Positions 7,170 to 16,954 of a DNA stretch of 64,000 nucleotides are shown here, piece by piece. A model generated the notes under the pieces. It was not told where the DNA came from. It worked only from the letters and a program-made list of their open reading frames with translations, and searched no databases. This DNA is from Bacteroidota bacterium (GTDB lineage Bacteria; Bacteroidota; Bacteroidia; Chitinophagales; Chitinophagaceae): the NCBI GenBank assembly GCA_023422835.1, contig JAFAGI010000001.1, positions 1 through 64,000 of the forward strand, read 5' to 3'. The position numbers and the translations under genes were made by a program. How positions within the stretch are numbered: position 1 is the first letter of the stretch; every line of letters starts with the position of its first letter.

Positions 7170-10100
7170 ATGGCAACTGTAACCGAGATATCGTTAAAAC
7201 GACCGTTACTGATTATTGTAATATTTACCGTTCTTATTTTGTTCGGGGCATTATCTTATACACGTTTGAATTATGAGTTGCTGCCAAAGTTTGATGCAAA
7301 TATTATCACGGCACAAACCATGTATATTGGAGCTTCGGCAGAAGAAGTAGAAAATACAATAACGAAAAATATTGAAGAGATACTTTCTACTGTTGAAGGT
7401 GTAGATAAAATTACCTCTACGAGTCAGCAAAATGTATCGAGTGTATTGTTGGAGTTGAAAAATGGGGTAGATGTTGAAGCCACTTTAGCTGATGCACAAC
7501 GTAAGCTGGACCAGATTAACAGCATTCTTCCGGAAGATAGTGAAAGTCCTACGTTGATGAAATTCAGTACAGCTGATTTTCCCATTTTACAGATGGGTGT
7601 TTCATCGGATCTTGATAATGCTGCGTTATACGACTTGATTGATAAGCAACTGAAGCCACAAATATCCAATGTAGAAGGTGTAGGCCAAGTAATAGTGATA
7701 GGGGGTACAGAACGACAAATAACTATTAATGCTAATAGAGATAAGCTAAAAGCATATGGACTTACTATAGCACAACTCAGTCAGGTAGTAAATGCATCCA
7801 GTATTTCAACGCCTGCGGGAAGTTTAGAAACAGAAGCCAATAACTATGCAATTACTTATAATGTAAAATTCAATAATGTAGAAGATTTACAAAACTTGGT
7901 AATAGCTTCTACGCCCACAGGTGCTAAGGTTTATTTAAAAGATGTGGCAGATGTGCAGGAAGGTACAGAAAAGCAAACAGCTATCAACCATACGAATGGC
8001 GTGCCTTCCATAGGTGTAATGGTGATGAAGCAAAGTGATGCCAATTCTGTAGCGGTAAGTCAGGATGTGCAGGAAAGACTGAAGTCAATGGAAGAATTAT
8101 ACAAGTCCAATAATCTAAAATTTACTATTGCAGATGATCAGTCTATTTATACACTTGAATCTGCTAATGCGGTAATGTTCGATTTGTTTCTGGCGATAGT
8201 GATTGTATCTCTTGTCATGCTTTTCTTCCTGCATAGTTTCAGAAGTTCCACCTTTGTATTGGTGGCACTTCCGGCATCCATCATTCCTACATTTATTGCT
8301 ATGTATTTGTTTGGTATGTCGCTCAATCTTATGACCTTAATGGGACTTTCATTGGTAGTGGGTATTCTTGTGGATGATTCTATTGTAATTCTTGAAAATA
8401 TTATGCGGCATATGGAGATGGGCAAAAACAAATGGTTTGCCACGCTCGAAGGCCGTTCCGAAATTGGCTTTACGGCTGTAGCCATTACCATGGTGGATGT
8501 AGTGGTGTTCCTGCCGCTGGCTCTCTCTGGGGGCATCATCGGTTCTATACTGCGCGAGTTTGCACTGGTGGTGGTAGTTTCCACGCTGATGAGCTTGTTT
8601 GTTTGTTTTACGCTCACGCCTTTACTTGCGTCGCGGTTCGGAAAAGTGGTGCATCTCAATCCTAAAACTTTATGGGGAAGAATGAATATTGGTTTTGAAA
8701 ATTTCATTAGCTCTATGAGAGATACCTACACGGCTGTTTTACAGTGGGCGCTCAGGCATAAGCTAATTGTGTTTATTGGAGTGGTAATATTGTTTGTTGC
8801 TGCATTTGCTTTGCCCTTTTTAGGCTTTATCGGTTTTTCATTCATGTCAAAAACAGATGATGGTAAAATGAGCGTAAAGATTGAAACAGCGTCTCAATCA
8901 TCTTTATACAACACTAACCAGTTAACAATGGAGGTTGAGAAAATATTATTGCGTCAGCCCGAAGTTGTGCATGTATTTTCCAATGTGGGTTATTCAACAG
9001 AAAGCTTTGGTGGCAACAGTTCTAACTATGCTGAAATGACTGTACAGTTGGTTGATAAAAAAGAAAGAGATATTTCCGTAGATGATTTCAGTACAAAAAT
9101 GCAGGATAGTGTTGCCCACATTCCTGGTATTAAAGCTACTATCACGAGTGTGTCTTTTGTAAGCAGTGGTCAGGCTGATATGCAAGTGGCGGTGAAAGGT
9201 CCGGTACGTGAGGATGTTCGTGTTGCAGCACAAAAAGTGAAAGAAATTGTCGAAAGTGTAAATGGTACAAGATATGTGGAGTTCAGTACAAAAACACCAA
9301 GACCTGAAATACACATAGAACTTGATCGTGAAAGAATGGCTTTGTTTGGTATCAATGCATCAGAAGTAGGAATGGGTATGGCAAGTGGTTTCAGTGGAAA
9401 TGACAATGCCAAATACACCTATCAGGGAAATGAATATGATATTATGGTAAAACTGGATGAAGCAGATACCCGCTCAGTACGGGATGTGGAAGCGCTCACG
9501 TTTAGGAATGCGCAGGGCCTGCCTATAGAAATGTCGCAGTTTGCAAAAGTGACCGAAGTGCAGGGTGAATCTATTCTTCAGCGAATGGACAGGTTGCCAT
9601 CCGTGACCGTCAATGCATACACATTGGGTCGGTCTTCCGGGGAAATAGGACAGGAGATAGGCGATAAACTTGAGAACATAAAGTTGCCCGAAGGGACTTC
9701 CTGGCAGTTCGTGGGTGCGCAGGAAAATATGCAGGATTCGTTCCAGAGTTTGTTCTTTGCACTGGCCATAGCCATTTTGCTGGTTTATTTTGTAATGGTA
9801 GCCTTGTATGACAATGCCATCTATCCGTTTGTAGTATTGTTTGCTTTACCGCTCGCTTTGATAGGCGCGTTGTTTGCACTAGCTTTAACACGACAGGAGC
9901 TTACTATATTTGCCATGATCGGTTTTATTATGTTGATGGGCCTTGTGGCCAAGAACGGTATTCTTTTGGTGGACTTTGCCAATCATCGTAAAGCCCAGGG
10001 AGAGAACCTGGTGCAGGCGCTGATAGATGCAGGCCGGGAAAGGTTCCGCCCCATCATGATGACTACGCTGGCAATGGTATTCGGTATGCTGCCGATAGCT

Positions 10101-10349
10101 TTAGCCTCAGGTGCAGGCGCGGAGTTCAAGAACGGTATGGCCTGGGTGATCATCGGTGGCTTAACCAGCTCTTTATTCCTCACATTGCTGGTAGTGCCTT
10201 GTGTATATTATATTGTTGACAGGTTGAGAACCAAGATTTTCGCAAGGCGCTTTAAAAAGCTTAGGGTAAAAGTTGCCGAGCGTCTCCAGGATCCCGAGAA
10301 ACGTATAAAATATCTTTCCGCTAAAGAGCGCAAGATAAAATTTCATTAA
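7170..10349 (+). CDS. RND-family efflux permease (first locus)
   Basis: A 1059-residue proton-driven exporter with the usual 12-helix, two-porter-domain plan: TM1 at residues 12-30, a large periplasmic loop, a TM2-6 block at about 330-490, TM7 near 530, a second loop and TM8-12 at about 860-1020. The TM4 segment GILVDDSIVILENI carries the adjacent Asp pair used for proton relay. Last gene of the TetR-TolC-adaptor-permease operon and followed by a strong terminator. Base composition is uneven along the gene: AT-rich in about 7170-8420 and 8690-9470, clearly more GC-rich in 8430-8650 and 9470-10349, as though parts had different histories. The reading frame is intact. Confidence 0.95.
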   Translation: MATVTEISLKRPLLIIVIFTVLILFGALSYTRLNYELLPKFDANIITAQTMYIGASAEEVENTITKNIEEILSTVEGVDKITSTSQQNVSSVLLELKNGVDVEATLADAQRKLDQINSILPEDSESPTLMKFSTADFPILQMGVSSDLDNAALYDLIDKQLKPQISNVEGVGQVIVIGGTERQITINANRDKLKAYGLTIAQLSQVVNASSISTPAGSLETEANNYAITYNVKFNNVEDLQNLVIASTPTGAKVYLKDVADVQEGTEKQTAINHTNGVPSIGVMVMKQSDANSVAVSQDVQERLKSMEELYKSNNLKFTIADDQSIYTLESANAVMFDLFLAIVIVSLVMLFFLHSFRSSTFVLVALPASIIPTFIAMYLFGMSLNLMTLMGLSLVVGILVDDSIVILENIMRHMEMGKNKWFATLEGRSEIGFTAVAITMVDVVVFLPLALSGGIIGSILREFALVVVVSTLMSLFVCFTLTPLLASRFGKVVHLNPKTLWGRMNIGFENFISSMRDTYTAVLQWALRHKLIVFIGVVILFVAAFALPFLGFIGFSFMSKTDDGKMSVKIETASQSSLYNTNQLTMEVEKILLRQPEVVHVFSNVGYSTESFGGNSSNYAEMTVQLVDKKERDISVDDFSTKMQDSVAHIPGIKATITSVSFVSSGQADMQVAVKGPVREDVRVAAQKVKEIVESVNGTRYVEFSTKTPRPEIHIELDRERMALFGINASEVGMGMASGFSGNDNAKYTYQGNEYDIMVKLDEADTRSVRDVEALTFRNAQGLPIEMSQFAKVTEVQGESILQRMDRLPSVTVNAYTLGRSSGEIGQEIGDKLENIKLPEGTSWQFVGAQENMQDSFQSLFFALAIAILLVYFVMVALYDNAIYPFVVLFALPLALIGALFALALTRQELTIFAMIGFIMLMGLVAKNGILLVDFANHRKAQGENLVQALIDAGRERFRPIMMTTLAMVFGMLPIALASGAGAEFKNGMAWVIIGGLTSSLFLTLLVVPCVYYIVDRLRTKIFARRFKKLRVKVAERLQDPEKRIKYLSAKERKIKFH

Positions 10350-10371
10350 ACAGTTTCAATGCGTTCAATAC

Positions 10372-10409
10372 AAAAACTGTCGTAAGCCCAATCTCTTACG
10401 GCAGTTTTT
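10372..10409 (+). terminator. Strong hairpin terminator of the first efflux operon
   Basis: A 15-bp stem (10372-10386 with 10395-10409, one G-T wobble) with an 8-base loop ends in a T run. It begins 23 bases after the RND permease stop. Confidence 0.9.
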
Positions 10410-10523
10410 TCTTTTAATTGTATAGTACATTACAGCACAATCAGTGGCCACTGACTCAGCAATAGCAAAAAAATTGTGTAATCAAATAACTACGTTTAAA
10501 TTTTTAGCCAAATAGCTTTATAA

Positions 10524-10643
10524 ATGAATTTAAGACGAGATGTTCTTCAAGCCATTGCAGACCCTACAAGGCGCACAATATGCCCAAAAATGGTTTCAGT
10601 AAGGTATACCATTGAAAAAATTATCCGGGCACGAAATGCGTAG
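10524..10643 (+). pseudogene. Remnant of an ArsR-family regulator
   Basis: The 39-codon frame begins MNLRRDVLQAIADPTRR, the characteristic start of ArsR-family winged-helix regulators of the type found beside SRPBCC-domain genes. After about 18 residues the similarity stops and the frame runs into unrelated sequence and a TAG. A functional member has roughly 100 residues with a complete helix-turn-helix, so this is a truncated remnant, probably from an internal deletion. It converges on metF, and I see no partner SRPBCC gene. Confidence 0.6.
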
Positions 10644-10645
10644 AA

Positions 10646-11599
10646 TTAAAAAATCTGCTCTACAACCTGCCTAATCACTGAAGGTTTGCCTAATGTGTAA
10701 AAATGCAGCACAGGCACACCGTATGCTTTCAGCTCACGGCATTGCTGTACTAGCCATTCTATACCTATTTGTTCAGCGGCTGCATCATCAGCAGCGTTTT
10801 TCATTTCACTTGCTAATGCTTCAGGCAGTTGCAAATTAAATATTTTAGGAATGGTAGTTAATTGTTTCTTTTTGGTCAATGGTTTCAGGCCCGGGATTAT
10901 GGGTACGGTAATTCCCATGCTCCTGCATGTTTCCACAAAATCAAGGTATTTCTGATTGTCAAAAAACATCTGTGTCATGATGTAATCCGCACCCATCTCT
11001 ACTTTTGCCTTCAGGTGTTGCAGGTCGGTTTCCAGCGTGGCACATTCAAAATGCCGTTCGGGGTACCCGGCAACGCCAATGCAGAAATCTGTGTGCTCAC
11101 CATCCCTGATCTCTGTATCCAGGTATTTGCCGCGGTTGAGGTCTACCACCTGTTTTACCAGTTCTACGGCATACCGGTGCCCGTCTTTATGCGGCATGAA
11201 CATAGTTTCGCCTTTGGCAGCGTCGCCGCGTAAGGCCAGCACATTATTAATACCAAGGAAGTTCAGGTCTATCAATGCTTCTTCTGTCTCACCTTTTGAA
11301 AAACCGCCACAGATCAGGTGCGGCACGGCATCTGTTTTATAATGGTTCATAATAGCAGAACAAATTCCCACGGTGCCCGGGCGTTTGCGGGTAACTATTT
11401 TTTCAAAGTTGCCATCTCCTTTCGCTCTTAAGAAAGTTTCGCTGCGGTGGTAGGTCACGTTGATCCAGGATGGCTTAAATTCCATGAGCGGGTCCAGGTG
11501 ATCATATATGGATTGAATATTCCTGCCTTTAAGTGGTGGCAGAATTTCATAAGAGAGTAGTGTGCCTTTTGCGTACTTTAAATGTTCTGTTACTTTCAT
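10646..11599 (-). CDS. metF: Methylenetetrahydrofolate reductase
   Basis: A 317-residue TIM-barrel flavoprotein that reduces 5,10-methylene-THF to 5-methyl-THF for methionine synthesis. Family segments include YEILPPLKGR near the N-terminus (the catalytic Glu), a LALRGDAAKG segment, GVAGYPERH (the GYPEGH-like motif) and MTQMFFDNQKY, which contributes to FAD and folate binding. Length is close to that of other bacterial MetF proteins. It is transcribed alone, converging on the ArsR remnant. Its upstream region (11600-11822) lies between metF and aroC, which are divergent. Confidence 0.96.
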   Translation of the reverse strand: MKVTEHLKYAKGTLLSYEILPPLKGRNIQSIYDHLDPLMEFKPSWINVTYHRSETFLRAKGDGNFEKIVTRKRPGTVGICSAIMNHYKTDAVPHLICGGFSKGETEEALIDLNFLGINNVLALRGDAAKGETMFMPHKDGHRYAVELVKQVVDLNRGKYLDTEIRDGEHTDFCIGVAGYPERHFECATLETDLQHLKAKVEMGADYIMTQMFFDNQKYLDFVETCRSMGITVPIIPGLKPLTKKKQLTTIPKIFNLQLPEALASEMKNAADDAAAEQIGIEWLVQQCRELKAYGVPVLHFYTLGKPSVIRQVVEQIF

Positions 11600-11822
11600 T
11601 TGCTAAGTCTCGTTGCTTCACTGGTAAAAATAAATACACCGGTTTTAATGTATTCACCTGCCAAAAATTTCAGCGAAATTAATAAATAGATATGATATAT
11701 AAAGCTTGTTGTACTTTCCTCTATTAATTCTCCGCTTCTCATTTTTCTCTGAGCATTATCCATTATTTATTATCAATTATCAATTCTTTCGTTACCTTTA
11801 AAGCGTTTTTCAAAAAAGCATT

Positions 11823-12824
11823 ATGAACAGTTTCGGCAGAGTTTTCAGAGTTACCATTTTTGGGGAATCGCATGGCGCATGCGTAGGAGTGAGCATTGAC
11901 GGCATTCCGGCAGGCCTGCATTTGACGGTTGAAGATTTCATGCCTGATATAGAGCGCAGAAAAGGTGGCAAGCAAAAAGGCACTACGCCCAGGCAGGAAG
12001 AAGACCTGCCCATATTTAAGAGCGGTATTTTTAATGATCAAACAACGGGAGCACCCGTAACCATACTATTTGAGAATAACAACACACGCTCAGAAGATTA
12101 CCGCAAGCATCGTACGCACCCGCGTCCTGGTCATGCAGATTTTGTGGCGCACGAAAAATATGGCGGCTTTGAAGATTTCCGTGGCGGCGGCCATTTCAGC
12201 GCGCGGTTAACGGCAGGTATTGTTGCTGCCGGCGTGATAGCTAAAAAATTGCTGAAAAATATTTCTATACAGGCACAGGTTGCCAGCATCTGTGGAGAAG
12301 CCGATCTTGAAAAAGGTCTGCAAAAAGCCATCGATGCAAAAGACAGTGTTGGCGGTATTGTGGAATGTACTGTTCACGGGCTTCCCGTAGGCTTGGGTGA
12401 ACCATTCTTCGATAGCGTAGAATCAGTATTGGCACACACATTATTTGCCATACCTGCCGTGAAAGGTGTTGAGTTCGGCGCCGGCTTCCGCGCAGCGGAA
12501 ATGTTTGGCCTTGAACATAATGACGCTATTGAAGATGCGGCAGGTAAAACAAAAACCAATCATGCAGGCGGCATTGTTGGCGGTATTACCAACGGCAACC
12601 CAATGGTGTTCAGGCTGGCAGTGAAACCGACTTCTTCTACGCCTCAAACACAACATACCTGGAGCTGGCAAACCGGTACAGTCAGCGATTTTGCGGTGAA
12701 AGGCCGCCACGATCTGTGTGTGGCATTACGCGCACCCGTCATCGTGGAGGCTATGACAGCCATTGTGCTTGCAGATTTTATGATGTTGGAAAACAGGATT
12801 GCGCGCGTTGTGAAAGATGCATAG
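11823..12824 (+). CDS. aroC: Chorismate synthase
   Basis: A 333-residue enzyme that makes chorismate from EPSP with reduced FMN in the shikimate pathway. The start MNSFGRVFRVTIFGESHG contains the signature GESHG. R-x-GHADF and the GGGHFSARLTAG segment follow, then NHAGGIVGGITNG and RHDLCVALRAPVIVEAM near the C-terminus. It is slightly shorter than the roughly 350-360 residues of many homologues, but every motif I know is present. TACCTTTA at 11793-11800 is a plausible weak -7 box. The beta-mannosidase follows after 51 bases. Confidence 0.96.
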   Translation: MNSFGRVFRVTIFGESHGACVGVSIDGIPAGLHLTVEDFMPDIERRKGGKQKGTTPRQEEDLPIFKSGIFNDQTTGAPVTILFENNNTRSEDYRKHRTHPRPGHADFVAHEKYGGFEDFRGGGHFSARLTAGIVAAGVIAKKLLKNISIQAQVASICGEADLEKGLQKAIDAKDSVGGIVECTVHGLPVGLGEPFFDSVESVLAHTLFAIPAVKGVEFGAGFRAAEMFGLEHNDAIEDAAGKTKTNHAGGIVGGITNGNPMVFRLAVKPTSSTPQTQHTWSWQTGTVSDFAVKGRHDLCVALRAPVIVEAMTAIVLADFMMLENRIARVVKDA

Positions 12825-12875
12825 CCGCCGTGATAAGCATCCGCATATTTATAACTTTATTAATTTTAAATCAAC

Positions 12876-14612
12876 ATGAGTTACCTGAAAGCATTGTGTT
12901 TGTTGTCCTGTAGCGTTCTTATTATTTCCTGCACAACTAACAGGCATGTGGTGAAAACTTTAAATACAAACTGGCAGTTCAGCGAAAAAGGAAAGAACGG
13001 CTGGCTAAAAGCAAGCGTTCCCGGAACCATTCATACAGATCTGCTGGCGCATAACCTGATCCCTGAACCTTTTTACCGGTCCAATGAAGATTCGGTGCAA
13101 TGGGTTTCCCAGAAAGATTGGGCATATAAAACCGATTTTAAAGCAGACAAAAGTATACTGCTGCGTGACAGCGTTGAGCTGGTCTTTAACGGGCTTGATA
13201 CTTATGCAGATGTTTTTGTCAACGGCAGGCATGTACTATCTGCCAACAATATGTTCCGCACCTGGCACGTTCCTGTAAAACATTTGCTCAGGCAAAACAA
13301 CGAATTGCTGATTATTTTCAGGAGCGCGGAGAAATATGTAGACTCGGCCGCAAAAGCTGCATTGCCATATGTAAGGCCCAGCGAAAACAACCGGCATTAC
13401 GCGCGCAAAGCTCAATACAATTTCTGGTGGGATTGGGCGCCTAAAATGATCACTAGCGGCATCTGGAAAGACATACAATTAAATGCTTACAATGGCCCTA
13501 ACCCTTTGCGCATCCACGCTCCGTCAGCTGAAAACAAGGTTAGGCTTGTACAGGAAAAAGATTCTATCGGCGAGTCCTTTTATTTTACAGTGGATGGCAA
13601 GCCTACTTACATGAAAGGCGCCAACTGGGTTCCGGGTGATGTATTTCTGCCAAGAATGACGCGGGAGCGCTACCGCGATCTGCTGGTATCAGCCAAAGAT
13701 GCTGGCTTTAATATGCTGCGGGTATGGGGCGGCGGCATTTATGAAAGCGATCATTTCTATGAACTCTGCGATTCGCTGAACATCTACGTTTGGCAGGATA
13801 TGATGTTTGCAGGGGCTATCTACCCGTCTGCAGACAAGGGCTTTTTAGAAAATGTACGCGCCGAGATTCGGGATAATGTTTTGCGCCTGCGCAAATACAA
13901 ATGCATTGTTTTGTGGTGCGGCAACAATGAGATCAAAGAAGCATTTTACAACTGGGGATGGCATAGGCAATTTAAGATCAGCAAACAGGATTCTGTAAAG
14001 CTGTATAATGAATACGTAACACTTTTTGAAAAAGTAATTCCTGAAGAAATAGCCAGGTACGATTCGAGGCAGTATATTCCTACCTCACCGCTGCATTTTG
14101 GTTACGGGCACCCTGAAAGCCTTACTCACGGCGACACACACAACTGGTGGGTATGGGTAATGGGTAAGCCCATTGAATTTTATAAACAGACTGTACCGCG
14201 CTTTGCCAGCGAGTTTGGCATGCAGGCTTTCCCCAATTGGGAAACAGTGGAAAAGTTTACCAGCGAAGAAGACAGGAACTTTCAAATGCCTGCTGACCTG
14301 ATCATACAGAACCCGGCGATCCGCAGCCATGAAAAACATATAAGAGGCTTTGAAAACCTAGCTCTATACCTGAAGCAAAACGGTTTTCAGCCGAAAACAT
14401 TCAGAGAATATATTGAAAATACCCAGGAAGTGCAAAGCCGCGCACTGGAAACAGCCATTAAAGCCCAGATGAATTCCAACGGCAGGTGCATGGGTACGCT
14501 GTTCTGGCAGTTCAATGATTGCTGGCCTGTAGCAAGCTGGAGTGTTATTGATTATTACGGAAATAAAAAGAAAGCCTATTACACTGTAAAAAAGTTATTT
14601 TCAGCGAAGTAA
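12876..14612 (+). CDS. Beta-mannosidase-like GH2 lipoprotein, shortened
   Basis: A 578-residue lipoprotein (lipobox IISC, Cys19) of the GH2 beta-mannosidase type. An N-terminal sugar-binding-like domain (about 25-205) leads to DIQLNAYN. Only about 15 residues then separate this from VRLVQEKDSIGESFYF, the start of the TIM barrel. The acid/base region LWCGNNE and the nucleophile region SEFGMQAFP are both present. Typical family members are about 800-860 residues, with an Ig-like domain before the barrel and Ig-like domains after it; both are absent here. The frame is open, so these look like in-frame losses rather than simple decay. Activity on mannosides is unproven. Confidence 0.85.
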   Translation: MSYLKALCLLSCSVLIISCTTNRHVVKTLNTNWQFSEKGKNGWLKASVPGTIHTDLLAHNLIPEPFYRSNEDSVQWVSQKDWAYKTDFKADKSILLRDSVELVFNGLDTYADVFVNGRHVLSANNMFRTWHVPVKHLLRQNNELLIIFRSAEKYVDSAAKAALPYVRPSENNRHYARKAQYNFWWDWAPKMITSGIWKDIQLNAYNGPNPLRIHAPSAENKVRLVQEKDSIGESFYFTVDGKPTYMKGANWVPGDVFLPRMTRERYRDLLVSAKDAGFNMLRVWGGGIYESDHFYELCDSLNIYVWQDMMFAGAIYPSADKGFLENVRAEIRDNVLRLRKYKCIVLWCGNNEIKEAFYNWGWHRQFKISKQDSVKLYNEYVTLFEKVIPEEIARYDSRQYIPTSPLHFGYGHPESLTHGDTHNWWVWVMGKPIEFYKQTVPRFASEFGMQAFPNWETVEKFTSEEDRNFQMPADLIIQNPAIRSHEKHIRGFENLALYLKQNGFQPKTFREYIENTQEVQSRALETAIKAQMNSNGRCMGTLFWQFNDCWPVASWSVIDYYGNKKKAYYTVKKLFSAK

Positions 14613-14686
14613 TTATAATTATTACTTATTAATTTTTTATTAGCATTCAGCAAAGTATTTTCGTAGTTAATGACCGAATCTCTATT

Positions 14687-16210
14687 ATGTCTATAATTGA
14701 TTTGAAAATCCCTGCCGGTTTCTTAAAGCGCATACTAAGGCCCGAAGGCGATGTGGCGAAAGAACAGCAAAAAGTTCTGAAAAAACTTTTGAAAAAGGCC
14801 AGGTTTACAGAATTTGGCCAAGCTTACGGATTTGATGATGTGCTCTTTAGTAGTGATGTTGTAAAAAAATTCAAGGAAAATGTGCCTTTGCACGACTATA
14901 ATACATTGTACCACAACTGGTGGCACAAAGCGCTCAAAGGGAAACCTGATGTTTGCTGGCCTGGAAAAATAGCCTATTTCGCTTTAAGCAGCGGCACCAG
15001 TGAGGCAGCGAGCAAATACATTCCCATTACTAAAAACCTGCTCGCCGGCAATCAGGTAGCCATGATAAAGCAGTTGCTGTCTTTGAGAAATTATAAGAAT
15101 CTACGGGTAAAATCACTGAGCAAAGGCTGGTTGGCTTTTTCAGGCAGCACAGACCTTCAGAAAGGCGACGGCTACTACGCAGGTGACCTTAGTGGAATTA
15201 CTTCCAGGAAAGTACCCATTTGGTTTCAGCCATTTTTTAAGCCGGGAAAAAAGATGGCCAGGGAAAGGGATTGGAATAAGAAAATTGAAAATATTGTAGA
15301 GCAGGCGCCAAATTGGGACATAGGCTTTATACTGGGCGTACCTTCCTGGATACAAATGTGCCTGGAAATGATCATTAAAAAATATAAGCTCAATAATATT
15401 CATGACATATGGCCAAACCTGGCGTTTTATGTGCATGGCGGCGTATGTTTTGAGCCCTATAAGAAAAAATTTGAAACGCTTTTGGGCAAACCCATCAATT
15501 ATATTGAAACGTACCTGGCAAGTGAGGGCTTTATTGCTTACCAGAACCGGCAGTTTTCCAACGGCGGTATGAAGCTGGTGATAGGCCAGCACTTATTCTT
15601 TGAGTTCATTCCCTTCAACAACGATAATTTCACTGACAATGGCGATTTAAAGGGTAAGCCAGAAACGCTTACGATCAGCGAGGTTGAGGAAAATAAAGAT
15701 TACGCGATCGTGATAAGCTCTGCGGCAGGTGCGTGGAGGTATTTATTGGGCGATACCATAAAATTTACAGATAAAAGCAGGTCTGAGATCGTGATCACAG
15801 GCAGAATAAAACATTTCCTGAGCCTGGTAGGTGAGCACCTGAGTGTAGACAATATGAACAAGGCTATTCAGCTGGTTTGCGAAGAGCTGCAGATAGATAT
15901 ACCGGAATACACCGTGGCGGGCATTCCGCACAGTGGCTTTTTTGCACATCACTGGTATCTTGGTACATCCGCAAACATAGATGCAGCTTTGCTTTCAAAG
16001 AAGATTGATGAGAAATTACATGTACTGAACGATGATTATGCCGTAGAAAGAAAAAGCACGCTAAAAGAAGTAATTGTAACCAAATTACCTGAAAATAAAT
16101 TCATAGAGTTTTTAGAACAAAAAGGCAGGCTTGGCGCACAAAATAAATTTCCGCGTGTTTTAAAAGGCGGCCTCCTAGGTGATTGGGAGTTATTTTTAAA
16201 TAATAATTAA
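14687..16210 (+). CDS. GH3 (auxin-responsive promoter) family protein
   Basis: A 507-residue acyl-adenylate/amide-synthetase superfamily protein. The phosphate-binding segment YFALSSGTSEAASKYIP (about 102-118), FYVHGGVCFEPYK and the later AAGAWRYLLGDTIKF match the three ATP/AMP motifs of GH3 enzymes. Plant GH3 proteins conjugate amino acids to jasmonate or auxin; bacterial members are common in Bacteroidota but their substrates are unknown. Length fits the bacterial family. It stands between the beta-mannosidase and a LysE-type exporter, with gaps of 74 and 67 bases. I would not infer hormone chemistry from the family name. Confidence 0.88.
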   Translation: MSIIDLKIPAGFLKRILRPEGDVAKEQQKVLKKLLKKARFTEFGQAYGFDDVLFSSDVVKKFKENVPLHDYNTLYHNWWHKALKGKPDVCWPGKIAYFALSSGTSEAASKYIPITKNLLAGNQVAMIKQLLSLRNYKNLRVKSLSKGWLAFSGSTDLQKGDGYYAGDLSGITSRKVPIWFQPFFKPGKKMARERDWNKKIENIVEQAPNWDIGFILGVPSWIQMCLEMIIKKYKLNNIHDIWPNLAFYVHGGVCFEPYKKKFETLLGKPINYIETYLASEGFIAYQNRQFSNGGMKLVIGQHLFFEFIPFNNDNFTDNGDLKGKPETLTISEVEENKDYAIVISSAAGAWRYLLGDTIKFTDKSRSEIVITGRIKHFLSLVGEHLSVDNMNKAIQLVCEELQIDIPEYTVAGIPHSGFFAHHWYLGTSANIDAALLSKKIDEKLHVLNDDYAVERKSTLKEVIVTKLPENKFIEFLEQKGRLGAQNKFPRVLKGGLLGDWELFLNNN

Positions 16211-16277
16211 GCATAGTTCATCATTATTATTTTACTTTTACCCATTATTTCGCACTGGAAACTTATAATATATGTAG

Positions 16278-16940
16278 ATGTTCATTTCAGCAATCATCAA
16301 AGGACTTACGTTGGGCTTGGTGTTGAGTATTACGGTTGGTCCCGTAATTTTTGCTATTATAAGGCAGAGCTTATCTAATGGGCACAAGGGTGGCATTGCA
16401 TTTGTGCTGGGCGTTTCTTTCAGCGATATTGTGCTGGTGCTTATTTGTAATGTCTTTTCCCAATTGTTTGTCTCTGCACTGGCTTATGAAAAAGTGATAG
16501 GCATAGGGGGCAGCACTTTCCTGATTATATTGGGTTTGTATAATTTCTTTTTTAAGAAATCAATTACGGCGGAAGAGAAAGAAATTGCGCATAAGAATTT
16601 CCGGAAGCGCGATTTTGTCACTACTTTTTTTTCCGGTTTTTTGATGAATATGCTCAACCCTGCTGTAATGCTTTTCTGGTTCGCAGTTACAGCTACTATT
16701 CTTAATGATGCCAAATCCTACGTACACCAGAATGAATACCGCTTCATTGTATTTATTACCTGCCTGGCCTTTGTACTGTTTTTTGACCTGCTGAAAGTAT
16801 TTCTTGCCGGCAAGATACGCAACAAACTCACTCCCCACAATATCCACAAGATCAACCAGATTTCAGGGATTATTTTTGTGATCTTCGGACTAGTACTGAT
16901 GTACGGAATGATCACAGGCAAAGCAGATGCTATTTACTAA
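16278..16940 (+). CDS. LysE-family translocator
   Basis: A 220-residue membrane protein with about six hydrophobic segments. The first, GLTLGLVLSITVGPVIFAII, contains the G-x-x-x-G-P pattern of the LysE/RhtB family of amino-acid exporters. A central NMLNPAVMLFWFAV segment is the second family signature. The exported substrate cannot be deduced. The metzincin-like gene begins 14 bases after its stop, suggesting co-transcription. Confidence 0.9.
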   Translation: MFISAIIKGLTLGLVLSITVGPVIFAIIRQSLSNGHKGGIAFVLGVSFSDIVLVLICNVFSQLFVSALAYEKVIGIGGSTFLIILGLYNFFFKKSITAEEKEIAHKNFRKRDFVTTFFSGFLMNMLNPAVMLFWFAVTATILNDAKSYVHQNEYRFIVFITCLAFVLFFDLLKVFLAGKIRNKLTPHNIHKINQISGIIFVIFGLVLMYGMITGKADAIY

Positions 16941-16954
16941 TCAATATTCCAGAC

